A stretch of 64,000 nucleotides of DNA. It comes from Todiramphus chloris collaris (Eukaryota > Chordata > Aves > Coraciiformes > Alcedinidae). Under the pieces are notes generated by a model that did no database searches, was not told the DNA's origin, and saw only the letters and a program-made list of their open reading frames with translations. Where the stretch lies: positions 13,098,057 through 13,162,056 of the forward strand of contig JANVCC010000076.1 in assembly GCA_025345505.1 (NCBI GenBank). The letters are read 5' to 3'. Made by a program: the position numbers and the translations under genes. This document shows positions 24,673 through 34,920 of the stretch, piece by piece (within the stretch, counting starts at the first letter, position 1; each line of letters begins with the position of its first letter).

Positions 24673-26599
24673 GCATTTTCTGTTCTGTTCCTTCTTTTCC
24701 GTGGTATTCAGCCAATGGTGCCAAAGATATTCCTTTGTAGTCATCAATGTTGAAATAAGCAACTCCTTCTCAGTCTCTACAAGAAATATTTTTCCTCTGT
24801 TGGGGTGATGTTTGAGACAACTAATCAGTGATCACTTACAACATTACAGTAGATAAGCCCTAAGCCCAGACATGTATATCTTATTATAGATACTTGTATA
24901 TATGCCCTGGGACCTTAGCAAACTCTTTATTGGGAGGTGAAAGAGTAGATAGAGTCTGTTCTTTGTTCTTACTAAAAAAGTGCTTGGGAATCTTTATGCT
25001 CCACATAAACTTACCAAAGAGAAGTAAAATGAATTTTACTGTTTTAGCTAGTTTCTGTATCATTCTCATGTTTAAGTGGTCTGTAAAAGGCCTGGGACCC
25101 AATCATGGTGTTATATTTTTTTACTGCATTTTAGAATTAGCTTAAAAAGTACAGAAATCATTAAATGTTTTATGCAATTGCTGAAGGGGAATTTGTAGAC
25201 ATTTTAAGGGAATGGCAGCTGCATTTCAGAAATAAGCAATTAAGAATAGTTTATCTGAACACACACATTTATACATATGTTTCAGGGTTGAGTTAGGCTT
25301 TTTGTCTTCAAGATGGATCCTAAGGCTTTGTACACTGCCCAGTCAGGAGTGTTGCCTACTGTTTGATGGTCTGTGGTTTAGTAGAAAAAGGGTTAACGGT
25401 TGTGTTTTTGAGCACTTGATAATAATATTGAATTATTTCAGTGTTCATGAGTAATTGCAAACACAGGAATTGTATGCATACTAATAAGTTATTAAAAGCT
25501 GGTTTCATATGCAGTAGAAAATTACATTTATTGAGCCCACTTTTGAACTGATCCTTTAATTTCCAATGAATTTTGCACTAATTAGTATGTGTCTGTCTTA
25601 TTTTAAGCACTGCTGGTAAAGTGAATTATATTCTTGTACCAGTCTAAAAAAGCAAAAGAACTAAGAAGTGCTCCTCTCTGAATGAAAGAATAAAATACAA
25701 CTGAAAATAATAATCTTGTGAGGATTCATAAGACAGTTCTCTTTTCATTATTTTTGTCTTTTAAAATTTTTTTTATTCTCCATCTGGTAATGTCTATCCC
25801 TAAAACTAGTGAAAGATGTTGTTGGTAAAATGAGGGACTGTTAATAGGATACACAGTGGATGAGTTAGATATTTTTGACTGGATGAAGTACAGTCTTTGA
25901 TACAACATATTTTCTACATAAGCCTTTTCTGATATAACAGCCTTTTTTAAGCTGCCACATCCATCCATCCATCCATCCATCCATCCATCCATCCATCCAT
26001 CCATCCATTTTATTAGTGCCCAGCCTTATAGTACAAGAGTCTTTCCTTAAGATCTTTAAACACAAATACATCTTGTTCTTTTAAGTTGCACACCTTTCAT
26101 CATTAAATCTACTATGTTCTGTGGTAAATTGTCTCTTTTTTAACGGTTGATATTTTAATGACCAGTTATTGTGTCTTGTAATGCTTGCTAGTAAACTCTT
26201 GAACTTGCAAATTTCTCATGCACAGCAGCACTAGCAGACATCATCCTGTTGAGTCATAGATAACGTTAGCAGACAGACACTGCACTCCTATTGTTCTCTG
26301 TGTTTCTTTGCTTGATCCTGCATTGACTTTTGAAGAATGTCTGCCAGATTGAATTGTTCAAGAAGAGTCATTAATTTAACCTGTGGAATAATGACTGGAG
26401 GTGACTTAAAAATTAAAATCATACTAAATGTGCAGCATTGTTCACACATTAAGGAAAGCTATACCATTGGAGAAACTTTCAGGGTAAAGTGCAACTGGTA
26501 TGCAAGGAATCCATTTCACAACAGTTCCCTAAGCAACACTGCCTGCAAGCAGCACAGGGGATGAAGTGGAGTGAAGATTCCATGGACAGGCCCTGTGAA
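24673..26599. other. Gene-free DNA with a (CATC)n microsatellite
   Basis: No gene or transposon is recognised. The only clear feature is the CATC microsatellite at 25958-26008. The overlapping minus-strand frames around it (25726-26004 and 25865-26071) are open only because the repeat encodes Trp-Met-Asp-Gly units. Confidence 0.6.
25958..26008 (+). repeat. (CATC)n tetranucleotide microsatellite
   Basis: About 12.75 perfect CATC units (51 bp) with no interruption, flanked by GCTGCCA on the left and TTTTATTAG on the right. A perfect array of this length is likely to be length-polymorphic. Confidence 0.97.
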
Positions 26600-27479
26600 A
26601 TCATGTCAGAGATGGGAACTTGATGGTAACAGGACTGATAAGCTGCCTGCTTGCGACCCTGTGCCAACAGTCTGCCAGTTTTTGATGAAGTACTGTCCTT
26701 GTGCAAACTTTGCTCATTATAATGTCATTATAATACCAAAACACACCTCCATCCCAAAGGCTACCTGCCTCCAAAGTGCGACCACCCCTCACTGAGCTTG
26801 TGCTGTGAATTTTCTTCAGCTATATCTTATTTACACCAATCATAACAAAGGTATTTATGACTAGCGTCACTCAAGCTCCACCTTGAAGGTAAAAATTATT
26901 ATAAAAATGGTTTAGGTAATGGGGGTATGTTGGGGAAGACATCATCATGGACCATCTCTGACTCCTGGGATCAGTCGACGGGCTGAACCTCGCTTCTCCC
27001 CGCTTAGGGGCACCTTTGGGTAGGATCCAGACTCTTAAAATTAGAAATCTTCTTGAGCTGCTCTTTGATTTAATGCGCTTGGTACACCATATCTATATAT
27101 ATGCATATATATCTCCTTTGCAGACAGTGTATCACCGGCAGTCTAAAAGAACTTGTATTTCTGTTGCTCTCAATCAACTGCACTTTTCATGGAGCTAGTT
27201 GCAGAAGTTCTCTCATTGGGCACTGTCAGCTCCTTACTGGCTGTACGGTACCGTGTAGCGTGACTACACAGGGAGTGCAGGGGGCAATTAGTGAATCCAG
27301 AGCCATGTTAGTTCAGATGTACTGAACGCAACCAGACTGGGATCTGAGCCGTGGTAGTTCAGATATACTGAGTGCGACTGGACTAATAGTGCCAAACTAA
27401 CAGTGCCCTATTAGTGAATCCCAGCCATGATAGTTCAGCCACACTGAATGCGACTGGACTAATAGTGCCAAAGTGGACA
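26600..27479 (+). mobile_element. Probable endogenous retrovirus LTR remnant
   Basis: On the plus strand the sequence shows promoter-like and polyadenylation-like parts in LTR order: a CCAAT in CACCAATCATAAC (about 26835), TATAAAAA (26900-26907), a CG-containing stretch (GGGATCAGTCGACGGGC, about 26971), a degraded poly(A) signal before ACTTGTATTTCTG (about 27146) and a GC-richer end with short repeats (27302-27472). The stretch CATTGGGCACTGTCAGCTCC and its neighbours resemble an avian LTR type I know, but I cannot confirm the family name. The 5' limit is uncertain. A TG at 26793 preceded by TCAC, matching TCAC after the CA at 27479, would give a 687-bp LTR with a 4-bp duplication, but this could be chance. 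No retroviral coding sequence adjoins it. Confidence 0.45.
27302..27472 (+). repeat. Three imperfect direct repeats near the LTR end
   Basis: Three units start GCCRTG with TAGTTCAG a few bases later, at 27302, 27348 and 27424. Each continues with ACTGA, then a GC-containing GCGAC or GCAAC and a GACT core. The last two units also share GACTGGACTAATAGTGCCAAA. Spacings are 46 and 76 bases, so the middle unit carries an extra ~30 bases (AACAGTGCCCTATTAGTGAA). Confidence 0.8.
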
Positions 27480-28059
27480 TCACTCAGAATCTAAACCTAG
27501 CTGCCCCCAGCCCCTCTGATATCTGAGGACCAGCTGGAATGCAAGGGGGTTTATTTTCTGCCAAATTACTTTACCCTTTAATGTGACAAACCTCATTGTA
27601 AATTCATTTCTTGGCATGCCATCAGTCTTCTGATGATTCCTGTTTTCTTTGTAAAATATAAACAATATTGTTTCTATTGATATTAAGGACATTTTTGGTT
27701 CCCTTTTGTCTTATCCTCATTTTTTTCTCTCCCTCTCCTTTCCAGGCAAGTAGGTTTTCATCTCTTGGTATCTCATCTACAATCAACTTAAATGAAGACA
27801 CAACAATATTTTGATAAATTAACTTGCAAATTTGAGTAATCCCATTGTCATCATGTGCACTGGTGATTGTAATTAATTACTGGCTGGTAGTAGTAAACAC
27901 ATAACCTTACATGTCTTGAGGAATTAGTGATAATATGCTATGCACCTGTATCAAAGCCAAGAAAATTAATTTACATAATTCTAGTTCTAAGGCAACTATC
28001 ATTATCTCTAATTATAGTAGTTTCCAATGAAAAGCATTATTTTAGTATCTATATTCTTC
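27480..28059. other. Intervening AT-rich DNA, nothing recognised
   Basis: No gene, LTR or LINE match is visible between the LTR-like remnant and the CR1. A 70-codon minus-strand frame (27480-27692) has no domain signature. Confidence 0.5.
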
Positions 28060-28584
28060 ACTCAGGAATGGACAAGTAGTGACTGGACTGAACAGTCTTT
28101 GTGGTATGCTTGAAGAGAAGAGAGAGAGGGGAGGAGGTTGAGAACCAGAAGGTCTTCCACCACCCTAGAGCAAAAACTATACTCTCAACCCCCTCTCTGA
28201 AATGCTTATACACCAATGCACGCAACATGGGGAGGAATTGGAGATCTATGTTTGGTTGCAGGGCCATGGCCTCATTGCAGTTACTGAGACATGCTAGGCT
28301 AGTTCACATGACTGGAATGTTGTCATGGACAGTTATGTACTCTTTATGAAAGATAGACCTGCCAGGTGAGGCGGTGGAGTCACTCTTTATGTTGTGAGCA
28401 ACTGTAATGCATTGAGCTCTTTCTAGGGTGGGTGAAGAATGTGTTGAAAGCTTATGAGAATTAAGAGACGCGCAAATATAGGTGAAACTGTTGTAGGTGT
28501 GTACTACAGACCACCAAACCAGGAAGAGGATGCTGATAAGGCCTTCTACAGGCAGCTGGAAGTAGCCTCGGGAACACATCCCTG

Positions 28585-28812
28585 GTGATCATGGGAGACT
28601 TCAATCACCCTGGTATTTGTTGGAAAGGCTACACAGTGAGGCATACTCAGTCCAGAAGGCTCTTGCAATGCATCGATGATACCTTCCCGATGCAGGTGTT
28701 GGAAGTGCCATCGAGGAAGGGAGTGTTGCTGGATCTTGTATTAATGAACAAAGAAGGTCTCATTGGGAATGTGAAGGCTGGGGGAACCTTGGTGGTAGTG
28801 ATCACGACATGA
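28585..28812 (+). pseudogene. CR1 ORF2 fragment: AP-endonuclease
   Basis: This 75-codon open piece contains the endonuclease motif IMGDFNHPGICWK (residues ~2-14) with the conserved Asp-Asn pair, followed by LLDLVLMNKEGLIGNVKAGG, the usual CR1 text before the SDH catalytic motif. The frame is lost just before that motif, whose remnant is readable in another frame at about 28797-28820 (SDHDMIEF-like). It belongs to the decayed LINE at 28060-31112 and is not a host gene. Confidence 0.8.
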
Positions 28813-29169
28813 TAGAGTTTAGTATCATACAAGGAAAAGTAAGGTAATAAGTAAGATTGTAACCCTGGACTTCAGGAGGACTAACTTTGTCCTCTTCAAA
28901 GACCAGTAGGGAGGAATCCCTTGGGCTAAGACTCTAGAAGGTAAGGGGGCCCAAGAGAGCTGGTTGATATTCAAACATTACTTCCTCCAAGCTCAAGACA
29001 GGTGCGTTCCTTTCAGTAAAACATCAAGTAGAGGAGGCAGGAGACCAGCATGGATGAGTGAGGAGCTGCTGGAAAAACTCAAGTGGAAGAATGAAGTTCA
29101 TAGCATGTGAAAAAAGGGACTGGTCTCTTGGGAGAATTATAGGAATGCTGTCAGGGTTGCAGGGATGCA

Positions 29170-29526
29170 ATGAAGAAGGCCAAGGCCCTCTTGGAATTAA
29201 AACTGACAAAGGAAGTAAAGGAGAACAAGAAGAGCTTCTTCAACTACATCAATGCTGAAAGGAAGACCAGGGAAAATGTGGGCCCACTGCTGAATGATGC
29301 AGGAGCCCTGGTGACAGAAGGTGCAGAGAAGGCAGAGTTACTGAATGCCTTCTTTGCTTCAGTCTTCACTGCTACGACCAGCCCTCAGGAATCACATCAT
29401 CACTTCCGTAAGATGGAAGCCTGTAAGGAGGAAGTCTCTCCACTGGTCAATGAGGATTGGGTTAGAAATCACTTGCTTAAACTGAACATACACAAACCCA
29501 TGGGCCCTGATGGGCTGCACCCATGA
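29170..29526 (+). pseudogene. CR1 ORF2 fragment: linker before RT
   Basis: These 118 codons encode the basic linker between endonuclease and RT: KKAKALLELKLTKEVKENKKSFFNYIN (residues ~2-28), GPLLNDAGALVTEGAEKAELLNAFFASVF (~38-66) and HKPMGPDGLHP at the end. A stop follows immediately (29524-29526); the text then continues in the same frame as LRELAVVALPLS in the next piece. There is no catalytic residue in this portion. Confidence 0.85.
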
Positions 29527-29901
29527 GTGCTGAGGGAGCTAGCTGTTGTTGCTCTACCACTCTCCATCATTTTTGAAAGATCATGGAGAACAGGTGAGGT
29601 GCCTGAGGACTGGAGTAAGGGCAATGTCACTCCAGTCTTCAAAAATGACAAGAAGGAAGACCCTGGTAATTACAGACTAGTCAGCCTCACCTCCATCCCT
29701 GGAATGGAAATGGAACATCTCATTCTGGAGATCGTATCTCAGCACATGGAAGAAAAGAAGGTTATCAACAGTAGCCAGCATGGATTTGCTAGAGGGAAGT
29801 TATGTCTGACTAATCTGATAGCTTTCTATGGTGGTGTGACTGAATGGGTAGATGTAGGGAGAGCAGTCAACATGGTTTTACCAAGGGGAAGTCATGTTTG
29901 A
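29527..29901 (+). pseudogene. CR1 ORF2 fragment: RT fingers with duplicated segment
   Basis: These 124 codons carry the RT finger region: WRTGEVPEDWSKGNVTPVFKNDKKEDPGNYRLVSLTSIPGMEMEHLILEIV, then the QHGFARGKLCLTNLIAFY box. A second version of that box begins at 29868, still partly in this frame as NMVLPRGSHV, because a 92-bp segment is present twice. As 92 is not a multiple of three, the duplication shifts the frame and contributes to the end of this open stretch at 29901. Confidence 0.85.
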
Positions 29902-29957
29902 CCAATCTGATAGCCTTCTATGAAGAAAAAACCAGGTGAATAGATTATGGTAGTGCA

Positions 29958-30458
29958 GTGGATGTGTTTTATCTTGATTTCAGGAAAGCATTTGACACCG
30001 TTTCCCACAGCATCCTTGCAGCTAAACTGAGAAAGTGTGGTCTGGATGATCAGGTAGTGAGATGGATTGTTAACTGGTTGAAGGAAAGAAGTAAGAGATC
30101 TGTGGTCAATGGGGCAGAGTCTAGTTGGGGTTCTGTATCTAGTGGAGTCCCTCAGGGGTCAGTACTGGGGCCAGTACTATTCAATATAGTCATCATTGAC
30201 CTGGATAAGGCAACAGAGTGCCTGATAATACAAATCTGGGAGGAGTGGCTGACACCAGCAGGCTGTGCTGCCATTCATCGAAACCTGGACAGGCTGGAGA
30301 GTTGGGCAGGGAGAAATCAAATTAAATACAACAAGGGCAAGTGTAGAGTCTTGCATCTGAGAAAGAATAACCCCAGGTACCAATATAGGTTGGGGATTGA
30401 CTTGTTAGAGAGTAGCGTAGGGGAAAAGGACCTGGGGTCCTGGTGGACAGCAGGATGA
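29958..30458 (+). pseudogene. CR1 ORF2 fragment: RT palm with damaged motif C
   Basis: These 166 codons start inside RT motif A (DVFYLDFRKAFDTVSH, residues 2-17, catalytic Asp at 7). They include the RWIVNWLKERSKRSVVNG helix (~35-52) and motif [17 protein letters not shown] (61-76). After DLDKATEC (81-88) the expected SKFADDTKL is not present in this frame. The sequence jumps to a DNTNLGGVADT-like stretch readable in another frame at about 30223-30255, so part of motif C has been lost and its second Asp is replaced. The frame then recovers at AAIHRNLDRLESWAGRNQIKYNKGKCRVLHL. This RT cannot be active. Confidence 0.85.
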
Positions 30459-31112
30459 CCATGAGCCAGCAATGTGCCCTCATGGCCAAGAAGGCCAATG
30501 GCATCCTGAGGTGTATTAGAAGGGGTGTGGTTAGTAAGTCAAGAGAGGTTCTCCTCCCCCTCTACTCTGCCTTAGTGAAACTGCATCTGGAATATTGTGT
30601 TCAGTTCTGAGCCCCTCAGTTGAAGAAGGACAGGGAACTGCTTGACTGGAACCAGAACTGTCTAGTGCAGAGCCACAAAGATGATGAAGGGAGTGGAGCA
30701 TCTCCCTTATGGTGAAAGGCTGAGGGAGCTGGGTCTCTTTAGCTTGGAGGAGACTGAGGGGTGATCTCATTAATATTTATAAATGTGTAAAGAGCAAGTG
30801 TCAGGAGGCTGGAGCCAGGTTCTTCTCTGTTATGTCCAATGATAGGACAAGGGGCAACAGACTCAAGCTGGAGCATAAGAGGTTCCGCAGAAACATAAGG
30901 AAAAGCTTTTTTCAGTGTGAGGGTGACAGAGCACTGGCACAGGCTGCCCAGAGGGGTTCTGGAGTCCCCTTCTCTGAAGACATTTAAAACCTGCCTGGAC
31001 ATGTTCCTATGTGACCTGCTCTAGGTAGTCCTGCTCTCTCAGAGGGGTTGGACTAGATGATCTTTCGAGGTCCCTTCCAACCCTTAACATTCTATGATTC
31101 TGTGATTCTGTA

Positions 31113-31433
31113 AATATCTGGAGGGTGGATGTCAAGTAGAAGGGGCCAGTCTCTTTACAGTTGTGCCCTGTGATAGGACGAGAGGTAACGGTAGCAAGGT
31201 GAAACACAGGAAGTTCCACCTCAACATAAGGAAAAATTTCTTCTCTTTGAGAGTGGCAGAGCACTGGAACCGACTGCCTAGAGAGGCTGTGGAGTCTCCT
31301 TCTCTATCGACTTTAAAGACCCACCTGGATCTGTTCCTGTATGGCCTGCCCTAGGTGTTCCTGCATTGGCAGGGGGATTGGAATTGATGATCCCTTCCAA
31401 CCCCTACCATTCTATGATTCTGTGATTCTATGA
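31113..31433 (+). mobile_element. Second CR1 LINE 3' end, head-to-tail with the first
   Basis: Directly after the ATTCTATG-type tail of the previous CR1, a new CR1 3' segment begins with AATATCTGGAGGGTGGATGTC. It runs through GGACGAGAGGTAACGG, CCTCAACATAAGG, the AGAGCACTGGAACCGACTGCC block and a GATGATCCCTTCCAACCCCT 3' UTR, ending ATTCTATGATTCTGTGATTCTATGAT. The last ORF2 codons (63 codons open at 31163-31354) read [45 protein letters not shown], the usual CR1 C-terminus. It is a different CR1 copy from the one before it, as the shared blocks differ at many positions. Confidence 0.9.
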
Positions 31434-31757
31434 TAATCTTCACCACAATGAAGAATGAAAGTTACTTTCCTAAGTCCAGACTGAAGGTCTTATCTAACCC
31501 ATTTCCCTGTTCAAATACAGAGTGGGTCTCTCTGTGTAATTCTTAAGGGGAAATAGTTTGTCTTGTATGCAAAGACCTTCAGTGGCAGAGATCCTTCAGT
31601 CTCCATAGATAATCCATTCAAACAGTTCTAACCTACTTAATCTTTACCCATAAGTCTTTCCAGTTATGCACTGTTTTTTTCTCTTTCCAATTAGGCACTG
31701 ATTGTTCCACCTCAAGCTGGACACAGTGCTCCAACTGAATCTCTACTAGTTCTAGGT
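31434..31757. other. Short unassigned stretch between CR1 and ERV
   Basis: No gene is present. The text CCTCAAGCTGGACACAGTGCTCC (about 31711-31733) resembles a CR1 minus-strand phrase found at 86-106, so a very old CR1 scrap is possible, but the match is too short to call. Confidence 0.4.
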
Positions 31758-32569
31758 TGTCATGGTTTAGGGTCAGGGCAGCCCCTTAGACCTATAACGG
31801 ATGCTCTTTGTTAACCCCCATCCCTCCGCAGAGGGGAAAGAGAAAGGGAATAAGGGAGAGAGACTTAGCAATTAGAAAAGGAAACTAGAATAACTTTAAT
31901 GAAAATGAAAATAATAATTATAAAAATGAAATATATACAAATATATACAAAACCAGTACCAAACCCAACCCCCCTGATGGTAATTACATCACCGTCACCA
32001 CTGATGCTGTGGAGCAGGCACTGGGGGAGTCCCAGACTGGGCCCCGCAGCAGACGGGAGCTGTGTTCAGGAGCTGGATTCTGGTACTGGGTTCAGGAACA
32101 CACAGACCGGATTGAAGGCAGAATGGACAGAGTCCTCCTTGGGTGCTCCGAGGAAGGAACTGAAAGAGGACCCAAGCCAAGCCAAGCAAAAGCTGGCAAA
32201 GCAGTCCAAGAGGGGAGAGAAGAGCCCAGAGACCCTTTGGATCCCTCAGCTCTAAACCGAATATGGCGTATATGGGATGGAATACCTCGTTGGTCAGTTT
32301 AGAGTTACCCATCCTGTCCACTCCTCCCTGCAGGTGCAGCCTCTCACTCTCTGCACCCCCCAATGTGGTACACAAGACCCAGCAGTGGCCTTGGTCTGCA
32401 TACCAGTCCTTGGTAGTAACTCTAAACATGGGGTGTTATCACTGCTAGAAGCAGACACTGTCTGTGAGAACAGGCTGCTAACTTCAGAAAGTGCAGTTAG
32501 TTAGAAGAACTGAGCTGAAAAGTAAAATTACAGAACAGAATTAGTTCTATTTTCTCTCAAGCGAGGACA
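31758..32569 (-). repeat. 3' LTR of the ERVL-like element
   Basis: This 812-bp LTR on the minus strand starts TGTCCTCGCTTGAG (plus end 32569) and ends CCCTAAACCATGACA (plus start 31758). It contains an A/T-rich promoter-like zone (31905-31955 on plus) and an ATTAAAG-type poly(A) signal near 31895-31901. It matches the solo LTR at 45950-46754 across its length in the opposite orientation. The 118-codon and 144-codon open frames inside it are incidental. Confidence 0.9.
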
Positions 32570-32831
32570 TTCCACCCCTTATTCCATACCATTTATGTCA
32601 TACCTATCACTAGGTTATCATTTCTTTATATATAAAAGTTCATTGAGTTCATGATTGTAGATTTCCATCCATTGTAACAGTCTCTCAAAGATGGAGTTCA
32701 TCACAGTTCGTGTCCACAGGTTGCAGATTCATCTCAGGAGGTTACTGGACACCACTTGATGAGGCTAGCTCCTGTCATCTCCATGATGTTATCCTGAAAG
32801 ACACTTATTGAATACTGTTAGTATAATGCAA

Positions 32832-33971
32832 TTAATATACAGCTTTGAATCGAGTATTCTCACCCAGGGTTAAATGTCCTTGAGGTACACACTGTACTTC
32901 ACCATCTTCCATTATCACCCACCAAGTACTTCCAGGTCCTTGAGCAAAAGCAGTCCCACGAATGGGTTTGCCTTTGCCCGAAGCAGGAAATACCCACACA
33001 GTTTTCCCCAACAGATTCCTTTCATACACCACAGGGACTTTATCCCCTTCTACTGTGTGTAATGGGTCTGACTGAGCAGGACCAGCTCGACTGATGGATC
33101 CTCTGGTGTTGACTGACCAGTTGGCTTGGGCTAAATGCTTGTCCCAGTTTTTAAAGGTTCCACCCCCCATTGCTTTCAAAGTAGTTTTTAACAATCCATT
33201 GTATTGTTCAATATTCCCAGAGTCTGGTGCATGATAGGGGATGTTATACACCCATTCGATACCATGCTCTTTGGCCCAATTGTCTATGAGATTGTTTTTG
33301 AAATGAGTCCCATTGTCAGACTCAATTCTCTCTGGAGTACCATGTCGCCACAGGATCTGCTTTTCCAGGCCCAGGATGGTGTTCCGGGCAGTGGCGTGAG
33401 GTACAGGATGGGTTTCCAGCCAGCCAGTGGTTGCTTCCACCATTGTAAGCACATAGTGCTTACCCTGGCGGGTTTGAGGCAGTGAGATGTAATCAATCTG
33501 CCAGGCCTGCCCATACTTATACTTGGACCATCGTCCACCATACCACAAAGGTTTGAACCGCTTCGCTTGTTTGATTGCGGCGCATGTTTCACAGTCATGG
33601 ATAACCTGTGCAATAGCGTCCATGGTTAAATCCACCCCTCGGTCACGTGCCCATTTGTATGTTGCATCTCTTCCCTGCTGTCCTGAAATGTCATGAGCCC
33701 ACTGAGCTAAAAATAATTCACCTTTATGTTCCCAGTCTAAGTCTGTCTGGAACACTTTAGCAGCCTGATCAACTTGCCAGTTGTTTTGATGTTCCTCAGT
33801 GGCTCGATGTTTAGGTCCGTGGGCATCCTCGTGATGGACTTTTACAACTAGTTTCTCTATCCGAGCAGCGATGTCTTCCCACAGTGTGGCAGCCCAAATG
33901 GGTTTACCTCTGCGCTGCCAGTTATTCTGCTTCCACTGTTTTAGCCATCCCCACAAGGCATTTGCTGCCAT
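32832..33971 (-). pseudogene. ERVL-like pol fossil: RNase H end and integrase
   Basis: This part of the retroviral pol region reads as a 379-codon open stretch. Near its start (residues ~1-40) is the end of an RNase H-like domain. Around residues 90-140 is an HHCC-type zinc-binding region ending HDCETCAAIKQ. The integrase core follows: WQIDYISLP (first Asp), ESDNGTHFKN (second Asp) and SGNIEQYNGLLK (Glu), the DDE triad order. A C-terminal DNA-binding-like region lies near the end (GKPIRGTAF, STWWVIMEDGEVQCVPQGHL). This pol type is common in bird genomes as env-less class III elements. It is a fossil fragment of an incomplete element; I make no claim of function. Confidence 0.88.
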
Positions 33972-34097
33972 CCATGAGTCAGTGTAGAGATAGAGAACTG
34001 GCCACTTTTCTTGCTCAGCAATATCTAAGGCCAGTTGGATGGCTTTTACCTTTGCAAACTGACTTGATTCACTTACTCCCTCAGCTGCTTCTGATAC

Positions 34098-34505
34098 TCA
34101 TCCTGTGGGACTCCAAACAGCAGCTTTCCACTTTCGATGGTTTCCTACAAGACGGCAAGATCCATCAGTAAACAGAGCATATTGCTTATCATTATCTGAT
34201 AACTGATTATATGGTGGGGCTTTTTCAGCACGTGTCACCACCTGTTCTGGTGGCATGCCAAAGTCTTTACCTTCTGGCCAATCCATGATCACCTCTAAGA
34301 TTCCTGGACGAGTGAGATTCCCTATTCGAGCTCTCTGGGTGATTAATGCAGTCCACTTACTCCATGTGGCATCGGTGGCATGATGAGTGGAAGGGAATTT
34401 ACCCTTGAACACCCAGTTTAGGACTGGTAACCTTGGTGCTAGGAGGAGCTGTGCTTCAGTACCGATCACTTCTGAAGCAGCTCGAACTCCTTCATATGCT
34501 GCCAA
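34098..34505 (-). pseudogene. ERVL-like pol fossil: RNase H region
   Basis: This 135-codon stretch holds AAYEGVRAASEVIGTEAQLLLAPRLPVLNWVFKG (residues ~2-35), a tether/connection-type segment, then THHATDATWSKWTALITQRARIGNLTRPGILEVI and, near the end, YALFTDGSCRLVGNHRKWKAAVWSPTG, the first RNase H catalytic motif (TDGS). It lies upstream, in element orientation, of the integrase piece and belongs to the same fossil. Confidence 0.85.
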
Positions 34506-34739
34506 TATTTCTTTTTCAGTTGGAGTATAGTTGGCCTCGGAGCCTTTGTATCCTCAATTCCAAAATCCTAGGGGTTGACCTCGAGTTTCCCCTGGTTCTT
34601 TCTGCCAGAGGCTCCAGGTAGGACCATTATTCCCAGCTTCAGTATAGAGCACATTTTTAATGTCCTGTCCTGTTCAGACTGGCCCAAGGGCCACTGCATG
34701 TACAATCTCTCATTTGATCTGTTCAAAGGACTGGTTTTG

Positions 34740-34920
34740 TTCAGGACCCTAATTAAAATTGTTTTTCTTTTGAGTCACTTCATAGAGAGGTTTTACAATC
34801 TGACTGTAACCAGGAATGTGCATTCTCCAGAAACCCACAGCACCTAAGAAGTCTTGTGTTTCCTTCTTGTTAGTTGGTGGGGACATTGCTGTTATTCTGT
34901 TAACCACATCCAAGTTAACA
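34740..34920 (-). pseudogene. ERVL-like pol fossil: RT thumb/connection segment
   Basis: Minus-strand text reads approximately MSPPTNKKETQDFLGAVGFWRMHIPGYSQIVKPLYEVTQKK, the conserved end of retroviral RT (FLG, FWRxHIPxYSxIVxPLY). It is too short to be a gene on its own. It marks the upstream limit of recognisable pol sequence in this element. Confidence 0.8.

Larger units (their letters stand above)
28060..31112 (+). mobile_element. CR1 LINE, ~3.05 kb, 5'-truncated, decayed
   Basis: A plus-strand CR1 carries most of ORF2 and a complete 3' end. In order: endonuclease text (TNARNMG near 28210, GVYYRPPNQEED near 28495-28530, GDFNHP at about 28592), the SDH region near 28797, linker (28990-29400), RT fingers (29527-29760), motif A (about 29970), motif B SGVPQGS (about 30140), the C-terminal ORF2 segments (30440-31000), and a 3' UTR ending GAGGTCCCTTCCAACCC plus ATTCTATGATTCTGTGATTCTG. 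Reading frames are broken several times. A 92-bp duplication lies in the RT (29776-29959), and the catalytic motif C is damaged near 30222. It is a dead copy; a fresh CR1 is about 4.5 kb, so the first third is missing. Confidence 0.95.

Noticed and set aside
25726-26071. Frames with WMDGWMDG repeats that look like a repeat protein
   Set aside because: Produced by the CATC microsatellite; no codon bias or flanking domain.
31995-32429. 144-codon minus-strand frame and overlapping plus-strand frames of 97 and 118 codons
   Set aside because: Inside the 3' LTR of the ERVL-like element; no domain, and explained by GC-richer LTR sequence.
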